NCBI GenBank assembly: GCA_023453795.1
Contig: JAEXSP010000028.1
Span: 1 to 50,308 of the forward strand
Origin: Bacillota bacterium
Lineage (GTDB): Bacteria > Bacillota > Clostridia > Acetivibrionales > JAEXSP01
Direction: 5' to 3'
Length of the DNA stretch: 50,308 bases
Shown: positions 25,979-34,550 of the stretch, piece by piece
Layout: each line of letters begins with the position of its first letter
Numbering within the stretch: position 1 is the first letter of the stretch
The notes under the pieces: model-generated
What the model saw: only the letters and a program-made list of their open reading frames with translations
Database searches by the model: none
Told to the model about the DNA's origin: nothing
Translations under genes and position numbers: made by a program

Positions 25979-27691
25979 ATGGAAAATATAATTATTAAAC
26001 AGGCAAAAGCCAACAACTTAAAGGACATATCTATTGAAATACCAATTAATAAGTATATTGCTTTTGTAGGTAAAAGCGGCAGCGGGAAATCTACTCTTGC
26101 TGTTGACGTTATCCTTGCCGGTTATTATAAGAATAACCCTAATGTCAAAGTGCCTGTGAAACCGGCATTATTTAAACAGAAAGTAGCGGTTACTTCACAA
26201 AGCGTCAGTTTGGTTAAGTATTTTACCGGAAAAGATAAAACTAAATTCAGGGAACTATCAATTTATGAATATTGCAGGAATATAGCGCATCTTAACTTGT
26301 CTCAAGAAGACTTATGTTTTATTGTACATGTGTTAAATATAGACACTGTAAAGCTGGATAGTGATATTAGCACTATGAGTTTGACAATGTATAATAAAAT
26401 TAGATTTATAAAGCTTCTTATTAACAGTGATGCAAAATTACTTATTATAGACGAATTGTGTGCGGGAATGATATTTGATGAAGCAAAAAGTATTGCTCAA
26501 ATATATTCTTTTTTAGTATCGAAAGGATTTACAGTCATTGCAATAGAACATTCACTGCCGGTAATAAAAGCTGCAGAATATATTGTTGAACTTGGCCCGG
26601 GTGCAGGACGAAACGGTGGACAAGTTGTATTTAATGACGACATTTCTTTATATAAAAATACCCTGTCATGGAAAACATTCATTGATTCATATAAGCAAAT
26701 ATCGGATATGTCTCAAGGTTCAAAACGAAACTTAAAATTGCCTGCTATTAATCACAATAATTTGAATGTTTGTAATCTTAATATTCCACTTGACGGTATT
26801 GTTGCAATATGCGGAGGCATGGCATCTGGCAAAAGCAGCTTGCTGGAAATTCTGTTCAGAGCTGTTGATAAATCAGTTGATGCTTGGAAAAACAGGCAGG
26901 GAATTGATGGAGAAGTAGCAGGAAAGAACTATATACGGCGTCCATATATAATTGACCAAACTCCCATCGGTGAAAATTCTATGAGTACACCAGCAACTTA
27001 CACCGGAATCATGAATACGCTCCGTGAGATGGTTTTTTCTTCAGAGTCTAATCAGAGTGCAAAAATGAATAAATCTGATTTTTCTTACAATTCAACAGGA
27101 AAATGCAGCCATTGCGGAGGAAAAGGTTATTTCAACTGTAAGATTGATGGTGAAGATGTTTTTGCTCCATGCGAGAAATGTAAGGGGTTGAGGTATGATA
27201 ATAAAGTAAACGGTGTAAGTATGTATGGGCATAATATTGGTCAATTCCTTGCTCTTTCCTGTGAGGAGGCATATATTCTTTTAGATGAGAATAAAGTTAA
27301 TAATTCTATTAAACAAAAATTGGGATTTCTAAAATCGGTTGGATTATCCTATTTATGCCTTGGACAGCCATCGGGGACACTAAGTGGCGGAGAAAGCCAG
27401 CGAATAAAAATCACAAAAGAGTTAGCTAAAAAATTGGGTGATAGATGTTTGTTTCTTCTGGACTGCCCATCAAAAGGCCTTTTTGTGACTGATTTATACG
27501 ATGTAATGAATATGCTAAAGATGCTAGTTTCAAAAAATAATAGTATCGTTATTGTAGATAATAACCCGTTGTTTATTCAAAACTCAGATTGGATAATTTA
27601 TCTTGATTCGGGTAAACCGGTTTTCCAGGGCAAACCGAAAGATATGCCGATAAATATAAAAGCACGACTCGGAATTGGAGTAGAAATATGA
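25979..27691 (+). CDS. UvrA-like ABC ATPase, likely self-resistance
   Basis: The ATG at 25979 is chosen (GGGAG upstream), giving 570 aa, far shorter than UvrA (about 940). It keeps two nucleotide-binding halves and a UvrA-type zinc module (CSHCGGKGYFNC ... CEKCKGLRYD). It lacks the insertion domains needed for UvrB binding and damage repair. Half 1 has Walker A GKSGSGKST (31-39) and Walker B LLIIDEL, but its signature is lost (STMSLTMYNKI). Half 2 has Walker A GGMASGKSS and a perfect LSGGESQRI, but its Walker B reads FLLDCPS, with Cys in place of the catalytic Glu. Short UvrA-like proteins of DrrC type give self-protection in antibiotic clusters. Confidence 0.82.
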   Translation: MENIIIKQAKANNLKDISIEIPINKYIAFVGKSGSGKSTLAVDVILAGYYKNNPNVKVPVKPALFKQKVAVTSQSVSLVKYFTGKDKTKFRELSIYEYCRNIAHLNLSQEDLCFIVHVLNIDTVKLDSDISTMSLTMYNKIRFIKLLINSDAKLLIIDELCAGMIFDEAKSIAQIYSFLVSKGFTVIAIEHSLPVIKAAEYIVELGPGAGRNGGQVVFNDDISLYKNTLSWKTFIDSYKQISDMSQGSKRNLKLPAINHNNLNVCNLNIPLDGIVAICGGMASGKSSLLEILFRAVDKSVDAWKNRQGIDGEVAGKNYIRRPYIIDQTPIGENSMSTPATYTGIMNTLREMVFSSESNQSAKMNKSDFSYNSTGKCSHCGGKGYFNCKIDGEDVFAPCEKCKGLRYDNKVNGVSMYGHNIGQFLALSCEEAYILLDENKVNNSIKQKLGFLKSVGLSYLCLGQPSGTLSGGESQRIKITKELAKKLGDRCLFLLDCPSKGLFVTDLYDVMNMLKMLVSKNNSIVIVDNNPLFIQNSDWIIYLDSGKPVFQGKPKDMPINIKARLGIGVEI

Positions 27692-28641
27692 GCATACTTA
27701 ATGACGGTTTATTTATTGAGAGGTTACATGTAGAGTTAACCAGCAGGTGTAATTTTCGCTGTATTACTTGCCGTCATGGATTTGAATCCTTTGGAGAAGA
27801 TCTTAGTGATGAAGTGTGTAATATGTTAATTAATAAAATAATTCCTAATCTGAAGGAGATTGAACTGCAGGGAACAGGAGAATCTTTACTATGTAAGAAT
27901 TTTAACAAGATATTTCATGCAGCTAAAGTAAATAATTGCAGGATTAATTTAATTACAAATGCTTCTCTTCTGAATCAAGAACTTATCAAAGAATTTGTAG
28001 AAAGTAACATGCAATTGGTTATTTCTTTGGATGGAGCAAATGAATCTACTTTCAGAAAGCATCGTCCGGTAGGCGATTTTAATGAAATTATAGCTAATTT
28101 AAACTCAATTAAAAAATATAAGGATTCTGTCAGGAACGGAAAGTTTTCTATAGCGATTAATACTGTTATTACTAAATTGAATTATATTGAACTTAATCAA
28201 ATGATAGACCTTGCATCACTATTACATATAGATTTTGTATTTGCATCTGAAGTACGGGAATGTATGCCGGACAAAAAAATATGGGAAGAGCTTAGACTTG
28301 ACAACCATGATATTAGGGATAAAGTAATGAAGTGCATTAAACAAACTGAGCAGTATGCTAAACATAAAAACATTGGTTTCTATTTCAATCCGTACAAGAT
28401 TAATATGGTCAGAAAAAAAGATATTTGCATATCGCCCTGGAAACACTTGTATTTGTATGCAAGTGGAGATATATCAATTTGCTGTGAACTAAATGCAAAG
28501 TTTGGAAATATCAATAAGGTAAGTATTATCGATGTTCTGAATGGGGAAAGGCTAAACAGCTTTAGAAATAACATGTTATTGAGAGAATATGATAATCGTT
28601 GTTTAAGGTGTTGTCTGCCTTGGGGTATTATGAATGAATAA
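27688..28641 (+). CDS. Radical SAM/SPASM enzyme 3
   Basis: This gene overlaps the ABC gene by 4 bp (ATGA). The 317-aa product has cluster Cys21, Cys25 and Cys28 (CNFRCITC), a QGTGESLL motif and a C-terminal Cys set (CISPWKHLYLYASGDISICC ... RCLRCCLP) of the twitch/SPASM type. It is less like maturases 1 and 2 than they are like each other, and resembles the many small SPASM enzymes that act on peptides or on amino-sugar substrates. It lies late in the operon, so it may act after the first modifications. Confidence 0.83.
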   Translation: MSILNDGLFIERLHVELTSRCNFRCITCRHGFESFGEDLSDEVCNMLINKIIPNLKEIELQGTGESLLCKNFNKIFHAAKVNNCRINLITNASLLNQELIKEFVESNMQLVISLDGANESTFRKHRPVGDFNEIIANLNSIKKYKDSVRNGKFSIAINTVITKLNYIELNQMIDLASLLHIDFVFASEVRECMPDKKIWEELRLDNHDIRDKVMKCIKQTEQYAKHKNIGFYFNPYKINMVRKKDICISPWKHLYLYASGDISICCELNAKFGNINKVSIIDVLNGERLNSFRNNMLLREYDNRCLRCCLPWGIMNE

Positions 28642-29509
28642 ACTATTTTTTTTACATACACATTATGTTCCAAAAGCAATCATTGAAGATTGTTGTCTTG
28701 CTGGAGCTGTTATTGTTCCCGATTTCTATGCTGATTTAAACAAGTATTATTGGGGAACTGAAAAAAGCTTTACAAATGTAGTTGATTACTTGCACAACAA
28801 TTCGTTTATTGACCTGATGAATACACAAATAATATTTAGTATAGAAAACATTAATATGATAAATGACCTGAGTATTATTCCTGTCCTAAAAGAGCATGGG
28901 GTTAAAGTAATTCAATTGTTCCATGGCAAGGATAACCGGTATTTTACTTTACAGAACGGGTTGTCACTTGAAGGAATAAAGTTATTAAAATGTATGGAAA
29001 AATCAGAATTAATATTAGATCTAAGTCATATTCCGGACGAACATATTTATAAAATATTAGAATCTTATGATGGCCGGATAATTGTATCGCATTGTGCTTG
29101 TAGTGATTTGTATAAATATGATTCATATCGCTCGAATTCTTTGAAAAGAAGCACCTTTAGCTTACTATCAAATCGAAAAGTTCTTTTTGGAATAGCATTC
29201 ATAAATGATATAATATCTGCTTTTCCATACTCAAATAGTGAAAATGATGATATTTTATTAAATGATTTAGTAGAGCAAATAACATATATAAGTTCGATTG
29301 TAGGAGTATCTCAAATTGCATTAGGACCTGACTTTATCGATTTATTACACTTTTCGAGAGTGTTTGGTGTCAATCTTAAAATATCCAAATATCTGAATAG
29401 CGGATATGGATTTGACCTTTTGAGAGCATCAATGAGGGGAAGAGGTTTTAAAGACAAAGACATAGATAATGTTTATTGTGATAACGCTATAGAATATTTG
29501 AGATTGTAA
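28634..29509 (+). CDS. Membrane-dipeptidase-like (M19) hydrolase
   Basis: The 291-aa protein overlaps the preceding gene by 8 bp. M19 landmarks are present: SIEN (bridging Glu), LILDLSHIPDEH, IVSHCACS and ALGPDFID. The usual N-terminal His-x-Asp metal pair reads His8-Thr-His10, so one ligand is changed. It is shorter than typical members (about 320-400 aa) and has no signal peptide, so it is cytoplasmic. As the last gene of the operon it may release or trim the modified peptide, or process a C-terminal x-Cys unit; this is inference. Confidence 0.75.
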   Translation: MNKLFFLHTHYVPKAIIEDCCLAGAVIVPDFYADLNKYYWGTEKSFTNVVDYLHNNSFIDLMNTQIIFSIENINMINDLSIIPVLKEHGVKVIQLFHGKDNRYFTLQNGLSLEGIKLLKCMEKSELILDLSHIPDEHIYKILESYDGRIIVSHCACSDLYKYDSYRSNSLKRSTFSLLSNRKVLFGIAFINDIISAFPYSNSENDDILLNDLVEQITYISSIVGVSQIALGPDFIDLLHFSRVFGVNLKISKYLNSGYGFDLLRASMRGRGFKDKDIDNVYCDNAIEYLRL

Positions 29510-29885
29510 ATATTTAAAATGTAGTCACGTCAGTATTTAGAAAGCTTAAGGTCAGTAATGAGTGACAACTTATATCCAAACAATTAACAAAGTTACTCCT
29601 AAAAACTATTATATTGCTAACGGCTAATGGTAAATAAGTAAATACATATTACTTTTAGAAATTGCCAATTCTAATTATAAAAACTACGCTTTTTGCCAAT
29701 TTGCCTTATAAAGTATGCCAAAACTAATTATATTTTGCCATTATTTCAGATAGTTTTATTGCCAATATTAAATATAACCCACAAAATCAAAAGAATTAAG
29801 TTCATTTCTTGTTGCTATTTATCAGAAGAATTCCATTCATAATTTCTTAGAAGTGGACTGCAGAGGATAAACAAGTATAATATTA
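29510..29885. other. AT-rich gap with scattered TTGCCA motifs
   Basis: There are no ORFs of note. TTGCCA-like words recur at about 29662, 29693, 29701 (TTGCC), 29715, 29734 and 29759, with irregular spacing of 8-31 bp. They do not form an array. No RNA gene is seen. Confidence 0.35.
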
Positions 29886-29921
29886 AAAGCTGTAGAATGG
29901 CCGAAGCCCTTCTACAGCTTT
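29886..29921. terminator. Bidirectional terminator
   Basis: AAAGCTGTAGAATGGC (29886-29901) pairs with GCCCTTCTACAGCTTT (29906-29921), leaving a CGAA loop. T runs follow on both strands. It ends the cellulase message from the minus strand, and the peptide operon from the plus strand. Confidence 0.8.
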
Positions 29922-29940
29922 AAAATTATCTAAAGTATTC

Positions 29941-32535
29941 TTAGAAGTGACTAATAATCTTCAGAAGATACTGCTTGATTAGTGCAAAGTCGAGTGCGTC
30001 TACCGCATTATCAAGATTGACATCAGATGCTACAAGATCAACACCTTCAGGGTTTTTTGTCAACAAGTAAACCTTTATTGCTGACAAGTCCAAAGCATCG
30101 ACAAATTTGTCTTTATTGACATCACCCAGAAGAACGGTGCTGCTGCTAGCTAGTGGACCCTGTTCATCCAGATATGCAGTGATCCATGCTAACGGTGCAT
30201 TCCAGTTAATGGTGATTTCATTTGTAGACCATGATTCAATGTTGTCCATGAAGCATTTTTGCGCTGCTCTTGCACCCGGCTTCCATCCGGAGCCTTTTAC
30301 CCAAGGATCCTCCAACCCGGAGTTCGGTCCGCCGGATAAGCATCCTGCAGGAGCTTTCGGGAAGGTGTTGTCAGCCTGGAATGCCCAGAAACGGTGATGA
30401 GGGTTTTCCAGCGGGTTCTCGCCGTATCCGGTTATATAGCTCTGTACATTAGGGTTTCGTCCCAGAATGTAATCCATTGCACCGGTTGCGCCGCTAAGGT
30501 ATTTTGTGGCCTTCCTGTCACTGAATTCATACGCATAAGACATTAAAATCGCTTCATTTACAATGAAGGAATTTGAACCCCAAGGATAACCGACTAAAGT
30601 ACCGGTGGTTGGAGATTCTTCAATAGGTGAACCATATCCCTCTTTGTTTTCGATATTGATAAATGTATCTGCCGCACTCATGATATTGGCTCTTGCGGTT
30701 GCTATATCTGCCGAAGGAAGGTTGTTAGGAACCAGGGCCAAGTCAATAGTTCCCATACCTGCTACATTACCCCAGTCAAAAGCACCTGTAAGGCCTTTAT
30801 CTTCTCCGCCAGTCAGTTTTGAATATGATTTCAGATAATGGGGAGAACTCTTTAGGAAGTCCAGATATTTAGCTTTGCCGGTTGTAATGTACAATTCGGC
30901 AGCAGCCCAATAGAATTCATCGGTTACATTGTCGTCGCCGTAAGCACCACCACCGGTTCCGCCGGTCATTGGAGCATAGATAGCAGGATTTTTAACTGCA
31001 GCATCCCATGCAACTTCTGAGGCTGTTAAGGTTTTGTTGGCAAAGGTTGCATCATAAGGCTTCCAGAGACGGGAGGCCTGTGCGGTAACAGCTGCGAAAT
31101 TCAGAGTAGCTGCTGTACTTGGTGGCTGCAAGTAACGATCCATGGGATCCTGATCAGGACGGATTGCCAATGCAGTCCAACGTTCGTCATGGGCTTTGTG
31201 GTGTACCATGCCTGCGTAGGCTCCCGTCTTTACCTGCATTTTCAGGAACAGCTCGGTATTCCAACGGGCTTCATCCAGAATGTCAGGGACACCGTTTCCG
31301 CTTTCCGGAATGTTCATGGTATTATCGGCAAACGGAGCAACTTTAACATTACCTTTCAGCAGGGCACGTTCATACTCGTTGTACATAGTCCAGGTAGAAA
31401 TACCGCCGTTTACGATATACTTACCATGGTCGCCGGCATCATACCATCCACCGGTAATATCAAGAGTATAGCTTTCTTTATACCATGTATCCTTAGCATT
31501 TGGCAATACATCATTTGGATGGCCTGCAGGACGCTTCAAATCGTCCCTGTCGGCATACGGCATCTTGATTTCAATACCGCTGCGGTTGTGATAAAAGTAT
31601 TTGATCGAATCGTATTTCATTTGTGTATACAGGCTTTTAGAAATATCAAAAGGAAAACTTTCAGCGGGTGTAGCACTGGCGCTGCCCGAGTCCACTACCA
31701 GCTTGTAGCCTTTGCCTTCAGTCTTATAGGAGCTGAAATCGATAATATGTACATTGTCTCCAGATGCGTGATCAGACCCTTTTACAGTTGTCTGACCGTT
31801 TGCAACAACAGTACCTGCACTATTTAACAATTTCCAGGCTACAGGTGAAGTTGAATTGGATACTAAGGTTGCTTTCTTTTCCAATTCAGGGAAATACCCG
31901 TTCTGATTTACACGTATTGCATTGGTAGGTTCGGGCGGATCTGGCTCATATCCTTGGAATTGAGGATCCAAGAGATGGATATCGTCAAACGTCAGGGTGT
32001 AAGGCAACGGAGAAGTCGCAACATCGCCGGCAATGTGGAAAGTAAATTCACATGTCTTTGAAGTTGTGCTTGTCATTTGGAATTGCTGTGTAATGGTTAC
32101 CGGAGTGTTTGCGGTTAATGGAATTCTGGAATAGTTCTGGTTGTAATTCCAGTAATCATTGTAAGGGGGGCCCTGCTCACCGATTTTAGGGAAGATTTCG
32201 CAATTCTTTGTAGAAGATACTGTAAATTTCACAGTGTACCAATGTTGATTTTCAAGGGTTAGTCCCCTGTGACGGAACTGTACATCCCACCTGTTTGTAC
32301 CTTTGTTGTTGATTGTTATATAGTATTTGCCGTCTTTGATATCAAAGTCAGCATCCGCAGGATAGCTTTCCACTACATGCCACGGAAGTCCAACATCGTT
32401 ATCAAACGTTGAGTTTTTAATCAAATCTCCGGCACCGACAAGTGCGGCGTAAGAAGTTGAATTAAAAACCATCGTCAGCAGGAAAACCAGAGCGACAATC
32501 AACGCTCCTCTTTTACCACTTCTTTTTCTTACCAT
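29941..32535 (-). CDS. Cellulosomal family 9 cellulase (CelK/Cel9E-like)
   Basis: The 864-aa secreted enzyme has the order signal peptide (1-31), CBM4-type carbohydrate-binding module (about 35-200), Ig-like domain (about 203-300), GH9 catalytic domain (about 302-790) and type I dockerin (802-864). Catalytic aspartates lie in GGWYDAGDHGKY (Asp366, Asp369), and the general acid is Glu773 in NEITINWNAP. The dockerin has two Ca-binding repeats (GDVNKDKFVDALD and SDVNLDNAVDALD) for attachment to a scaffoldin cohesin. This layout matches C. thermocellum CelK and C. cellulolyticum Cel9E, processive exo-acting cellulases. AGGGGG before the ATG is the ribosome site. The gene is monocistronic, with the terminator at 29886-29921. 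Confidence 0.92.
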   Translation of the reverse strand: MVRKRSGKRGALIVALVFLLTMVFNSTSYAALVGAGDLIKNSTFDNDVGLPWHVVESYPADADFDIKDGKYYITINNKGTNRWDVQFRHRGLTLENQHWYTVKFTVSSTKNCEIFPKIGEQGPPYNDYWNYNQNYSRIPLTANTPVTITQQFQMTSTTSKTCEFTFHIAGDVATSPLPYTLTFDDIHLLDPQFQGYEPDPPEPTNAIRVNQNGYFPELEKKATLVSNSTSPVAWKLLNSAGTVVANGQTTVKGSDHASGDNVHIIDFSSYKTEGKGYKLVVDSGSASATPAESFPFDISKSLYTQMKYDSIKYFYHNRSGIEIKMPYADRDDLKRPAGHPNDVLPNAKDTWYKESYTLDITGGWYDAGDHGKYIVNGGISTWTMYNEYERALLKGNVKVAPFADNTMNIPESGNGVPDILDEARWNTELFLKMQVKTGAYAGMVHHKAHDERWTALAIRPDQDPMDRYLQPPSTAATLNFAAVTAQASRLWKPYDATFANKTLTASEVAWDAAVKNPAIYAPMTGGTGGGAYGDDNVTDEFYWAAAELYITTGKAKYLDFLKSSPHYLKSYSKLTGGEDKGLTGAFDWGNVAGMGTIDLALVPNNLPSADIATARANIMSAADTFINIENKEGYGSPIEESPTTGTLVGYPWGSNSFIVNEAILMSYAYEFSDRKATKYLSGATGAMDYILGRNPNVQSYITGYGENPLENPHHRFWAFQADNTFPKAPAGCLSGGPNSGLEDPWVKGSGWKPGARAAQKCFMDNIESWSTNEITINWNAPLAWITAYLDEQGPLASSSTVLLGDVNKDKFVDALDLSAIKVYLLTKNPEGVDLVASDVNLDNAVDALDFALIKQYLLKIISHF

Positions 32536-32560
32536 TATTTTTCCCCCTCATAATTAATTT

Positions 32561-32599
32561 ACATTTTGTTACAAAAATTTAGAATTTATAACAAAATGT
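32561..32599. repeat. Inverted repeat in the cellulase upstream region
   Basis: ACATTTTGTTA (32561-32571) and TAACAAAATGT (32589-32599) are perfect 11-bp inverted copies, 17 bp apart, lying 26-64 bp before the cellulase start on the minus strand. They could form a 5' UTR hairpin or bind a dimeric regulator. No -35/-10 pair is clear enough to place the transcription start. Confidence 0.5.
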
Positions 32600-32853
32600 T
32601 ATATCGTGTATATTAAATATTCGTTAGATTTTAAAATTTTGGGTGGGTGATGTCGATTTTTATTCATAATTTTTTTTATTAATAGCAAAATCATCCGTTA
32701 TCTACTTGCAGGAAGAACTTACTTCCTACCTGAAACGTCATTACTATGCCATCAGAGGTTAATAATTTTTCTAAAAAATGTTTTATTTCCGATAAAAATC
32801 GTATATACTATATTGTAAATGCAAATGATTCTTATTTATATTTGGAGGAAACT

Positions 32854-33741
32854 ATGAGATTAAAGATAGCAACGGTGTTATCTATCGTACTGATACCATT
32901 ACTGCTTTTTACCGGCTGCGGCTCTAAAACTACAGCCGGCAATAAAGAGAAGAGCGACAAGCTTGTTATTGCTACCAGCTTTTACCCGATGTATATATTC
33001 ACTCAGAATATTACCATGGATGTTCCAGGCGTAAAGGTTGTCAACATGACAAAGCCAACTACAGGCTGCCTTCACGATTACTCTATTACTACGGAGGATA
33101 TGAAGAAGCTCCACGAAGCCGGCATACTTGTTGTTAACGGTGCGGGGATGGAGTCTTTCATGGACAAAGTTATTGATCAGCAGCCAGATTTGAAAATAAT
33201 CGACGCTGGTGAATCGATAAAACTCATAAAAGGCGATAATCCGCATTTGTGGGTGAGCATTTCTAATGCGATTAAGCAGGTAAGGAACATCGGCACTAAA
33301 TTGGCAGAACTTGATCCGGACAATGCAGACAAGTACCGTAAAAACATGGAGGCTTATATAAAGAAGCTTGAGGCTGAAAGAGTAAAGATGCATAACGTTT
33401 TGGACGGAATCAAAAACCGTAATATCATAACCTTCCATGAGGCTTTTCCGTATTTTGCAAAGGAATTCAACCTTAATATAGCCGGAGTGGTTGAACGGGA
33501 GCCAAACTCGGAACCCAGCGCAAGAGAACTGTCGGATACTATTAAGATGATTAAAAAGCTTAAGGTTAAAGCTATTTTCGCAGAACCCCAGTATTCTTCA
33601 AAAGCCGCCGATACCATAGCCAATGAAACCGGCACCAAGGTATACACGTTGGATCCGGTTGTTACCGGGCCGATGAAGCCGGAGGCATATATAGAAATCA
33701 TGGATAATAACCTTAAAATATTGAAAGAGGCATTGAAATGA
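32854..33741 (+). CDS. znuA: Zinc-type ABC transporter substrate-binding lipoprotein
   Basis: The ATG at 32854 has TTGGAGGAA upstream; the longer frame from 32746 is not supported. The 295-aa product has a lipoprotein signal ending LLLFTGCGS (Cys22 lipidated). It belongs to the cluster 9 metal-binding family: metal-site residues appear in LHDYSIT, NPHLWVS, TFHEAFPYF and FAEPQYSS. There is no His-rich loop. The sequence just upstream (GCAAATGATTCTTATTT, from 32821) resembles a Fur/Zur-type operator. It heads an operon with the ATPase, permease and a Fur-family gene. Zinc is favoured over manganese by these neighbours, but this is not proven. Confidence 0.85.
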   Translation: MRLKIATVLSIVLIPLLLFTGCGSKTTAGNKEKSDKLVIATSFYPMYIFTQNITMDVPGVKVVNMTKPTTGCLHDYSITTEDMKKLHEAGILVVNGAGMESFMDKVIDQQPDLKIIDAGESIKLIKGDNPHLWVSISNAIKQVRNIGTKLAELDPDNADKYRKNMEAYIKKLEAERVKMHNVLDGIKNRNIITFHEAFPYFAKEFNLNIAGVVEREPNSEPSARELSDTIKMIKKLKVKAIFAEPQYSSKAADTIANETGTKVYTLDPVVTGPMKPEAYIEIMDNNLKILKEALK

Positions 33742-34550
33742 CAATTCATCATGATGCAAGTCAAAAAGGGCAGTGCAGTACATGCACCTGTGGACTGTGT
33801 TGTACGAAAATCAATAATTTCGGTGTTGTAAGAGGCAAGACCGAGATTCTCAGGGATGTCAATCTCCATATACACTGCGGAGATCTGACTGCGATTATAG
33901 GCCCGAACGGCGCAGGAAAGAGTACGCTTCTTAAAGCCATATTGGGCGAAATATCCCATACCGGAGCAGTTGAATTTGTCAGCGGAAAGAACTCGGGCTC
34001 GGGGCGTCCGCTGATGGGCTATGTACCGCAGAAGCTGGATTTTGACGTAAGTTCGCCTTTGAGCGTGCTTGATCTGTATGCTGCTGCCCATTCCAAGCGC
34101 CCCGTCTGGCTCTCCTACTCCAAAAAAGTGCGTGAAAGAGCTCTGGAAGGGTTGGCGAGGGTAGAAGCGGAGCATTTGGCAAGCAGAAAGCTGGGCGCTC
34201 TTTCGGGTGGGGAACTGCAAAGAGTGCTGCTGGCTCTTGCTTTGGATCCCATCCCTGACCTTTTGCTGTTGGACGAGCCGGTATCGGGTATCGACCAGAA
34301 TGGTTTGAAGCTTTTTTATAAAACCGTTTCCGAATTAAGAGAAAATTATGACCTCTCTGTTATTCTTGTTTCTCATGATCTACCCCTGGTTGCCCAGTTT
34401 GCCGACAGAGTTGTATTTATAAACAACAAGACAGTTGAATGCAGCGGCAATGCAAAGGAAGTTTTCGGCAATAAAAAGGTCATAGAGACCTTTGGCTTCG
34501 ATCTTGTGAAAGGTTTGACCGAAAGGGGAGGAGGCGACATAAATGATTGA
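33738..34550 (+). CDS. znuC: Metal ABC transporter ATP-binding protein
   Basis: This 270-aa ATPase overlaps the binding-protein gene by 4 bp. It has Walker A GPNGAGKS, signature LSGGELQR, Walker B LLLLDEPVSG and the switch His (SHDLPL). It has an extra N-terminal segment rich in metal ligands (MTIHHD, then CSTCTCGLCC with Cys13, 16, 18, 21, 22) before the ABC fold starts at about residue 24. That segment could bind zinc and adjust transport to cytoplasmic metal level; this is inference. Confidence 0.88.
   Translation: MTIHHDASQKGQCSTCTCGLCCTKINNFGVVRGKTEILRDVNLHIHCGDLTAIIGPNGAGKSTLLKAILGEISHTGAVEFVSGKNSGSGRPLMGYVPQKLDFDVSSPLSVLDLYAAAHSKRPVWLSYSKKVRERALEGLARVEAEHLASRKLGALSGGELQRVLLALALDPIPDLLLLDEPVSGIDQNGLKLFYKTVSELRENYDLSVILVSHDLPLVAQFADRVVFINNKTVECSGNAKEVFGNKKVIETFGFDLVKGLTERGGGDIND

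Noticed and set aside
29655..29770. Recurring TTGCCA words that hint at a repeat array
   Set aside because: Spacing is irregular (8-31 bp) and the words are only 5-7 bp long, so this is neither a CRISPR nor a regular operator array.
31189..31827. A 212-codon open frame opposite the cellulase gene
   Set aside because: It is the antisense shadow of the GH9 coding sequence, with no ribosome site and no recognisable motif.
33354..34220. A 288-codon minus-strand frame across the transporter genes
   Set aside because: It is antisense to two clear ABC transporter genes; its composition is that of a shadow frame.
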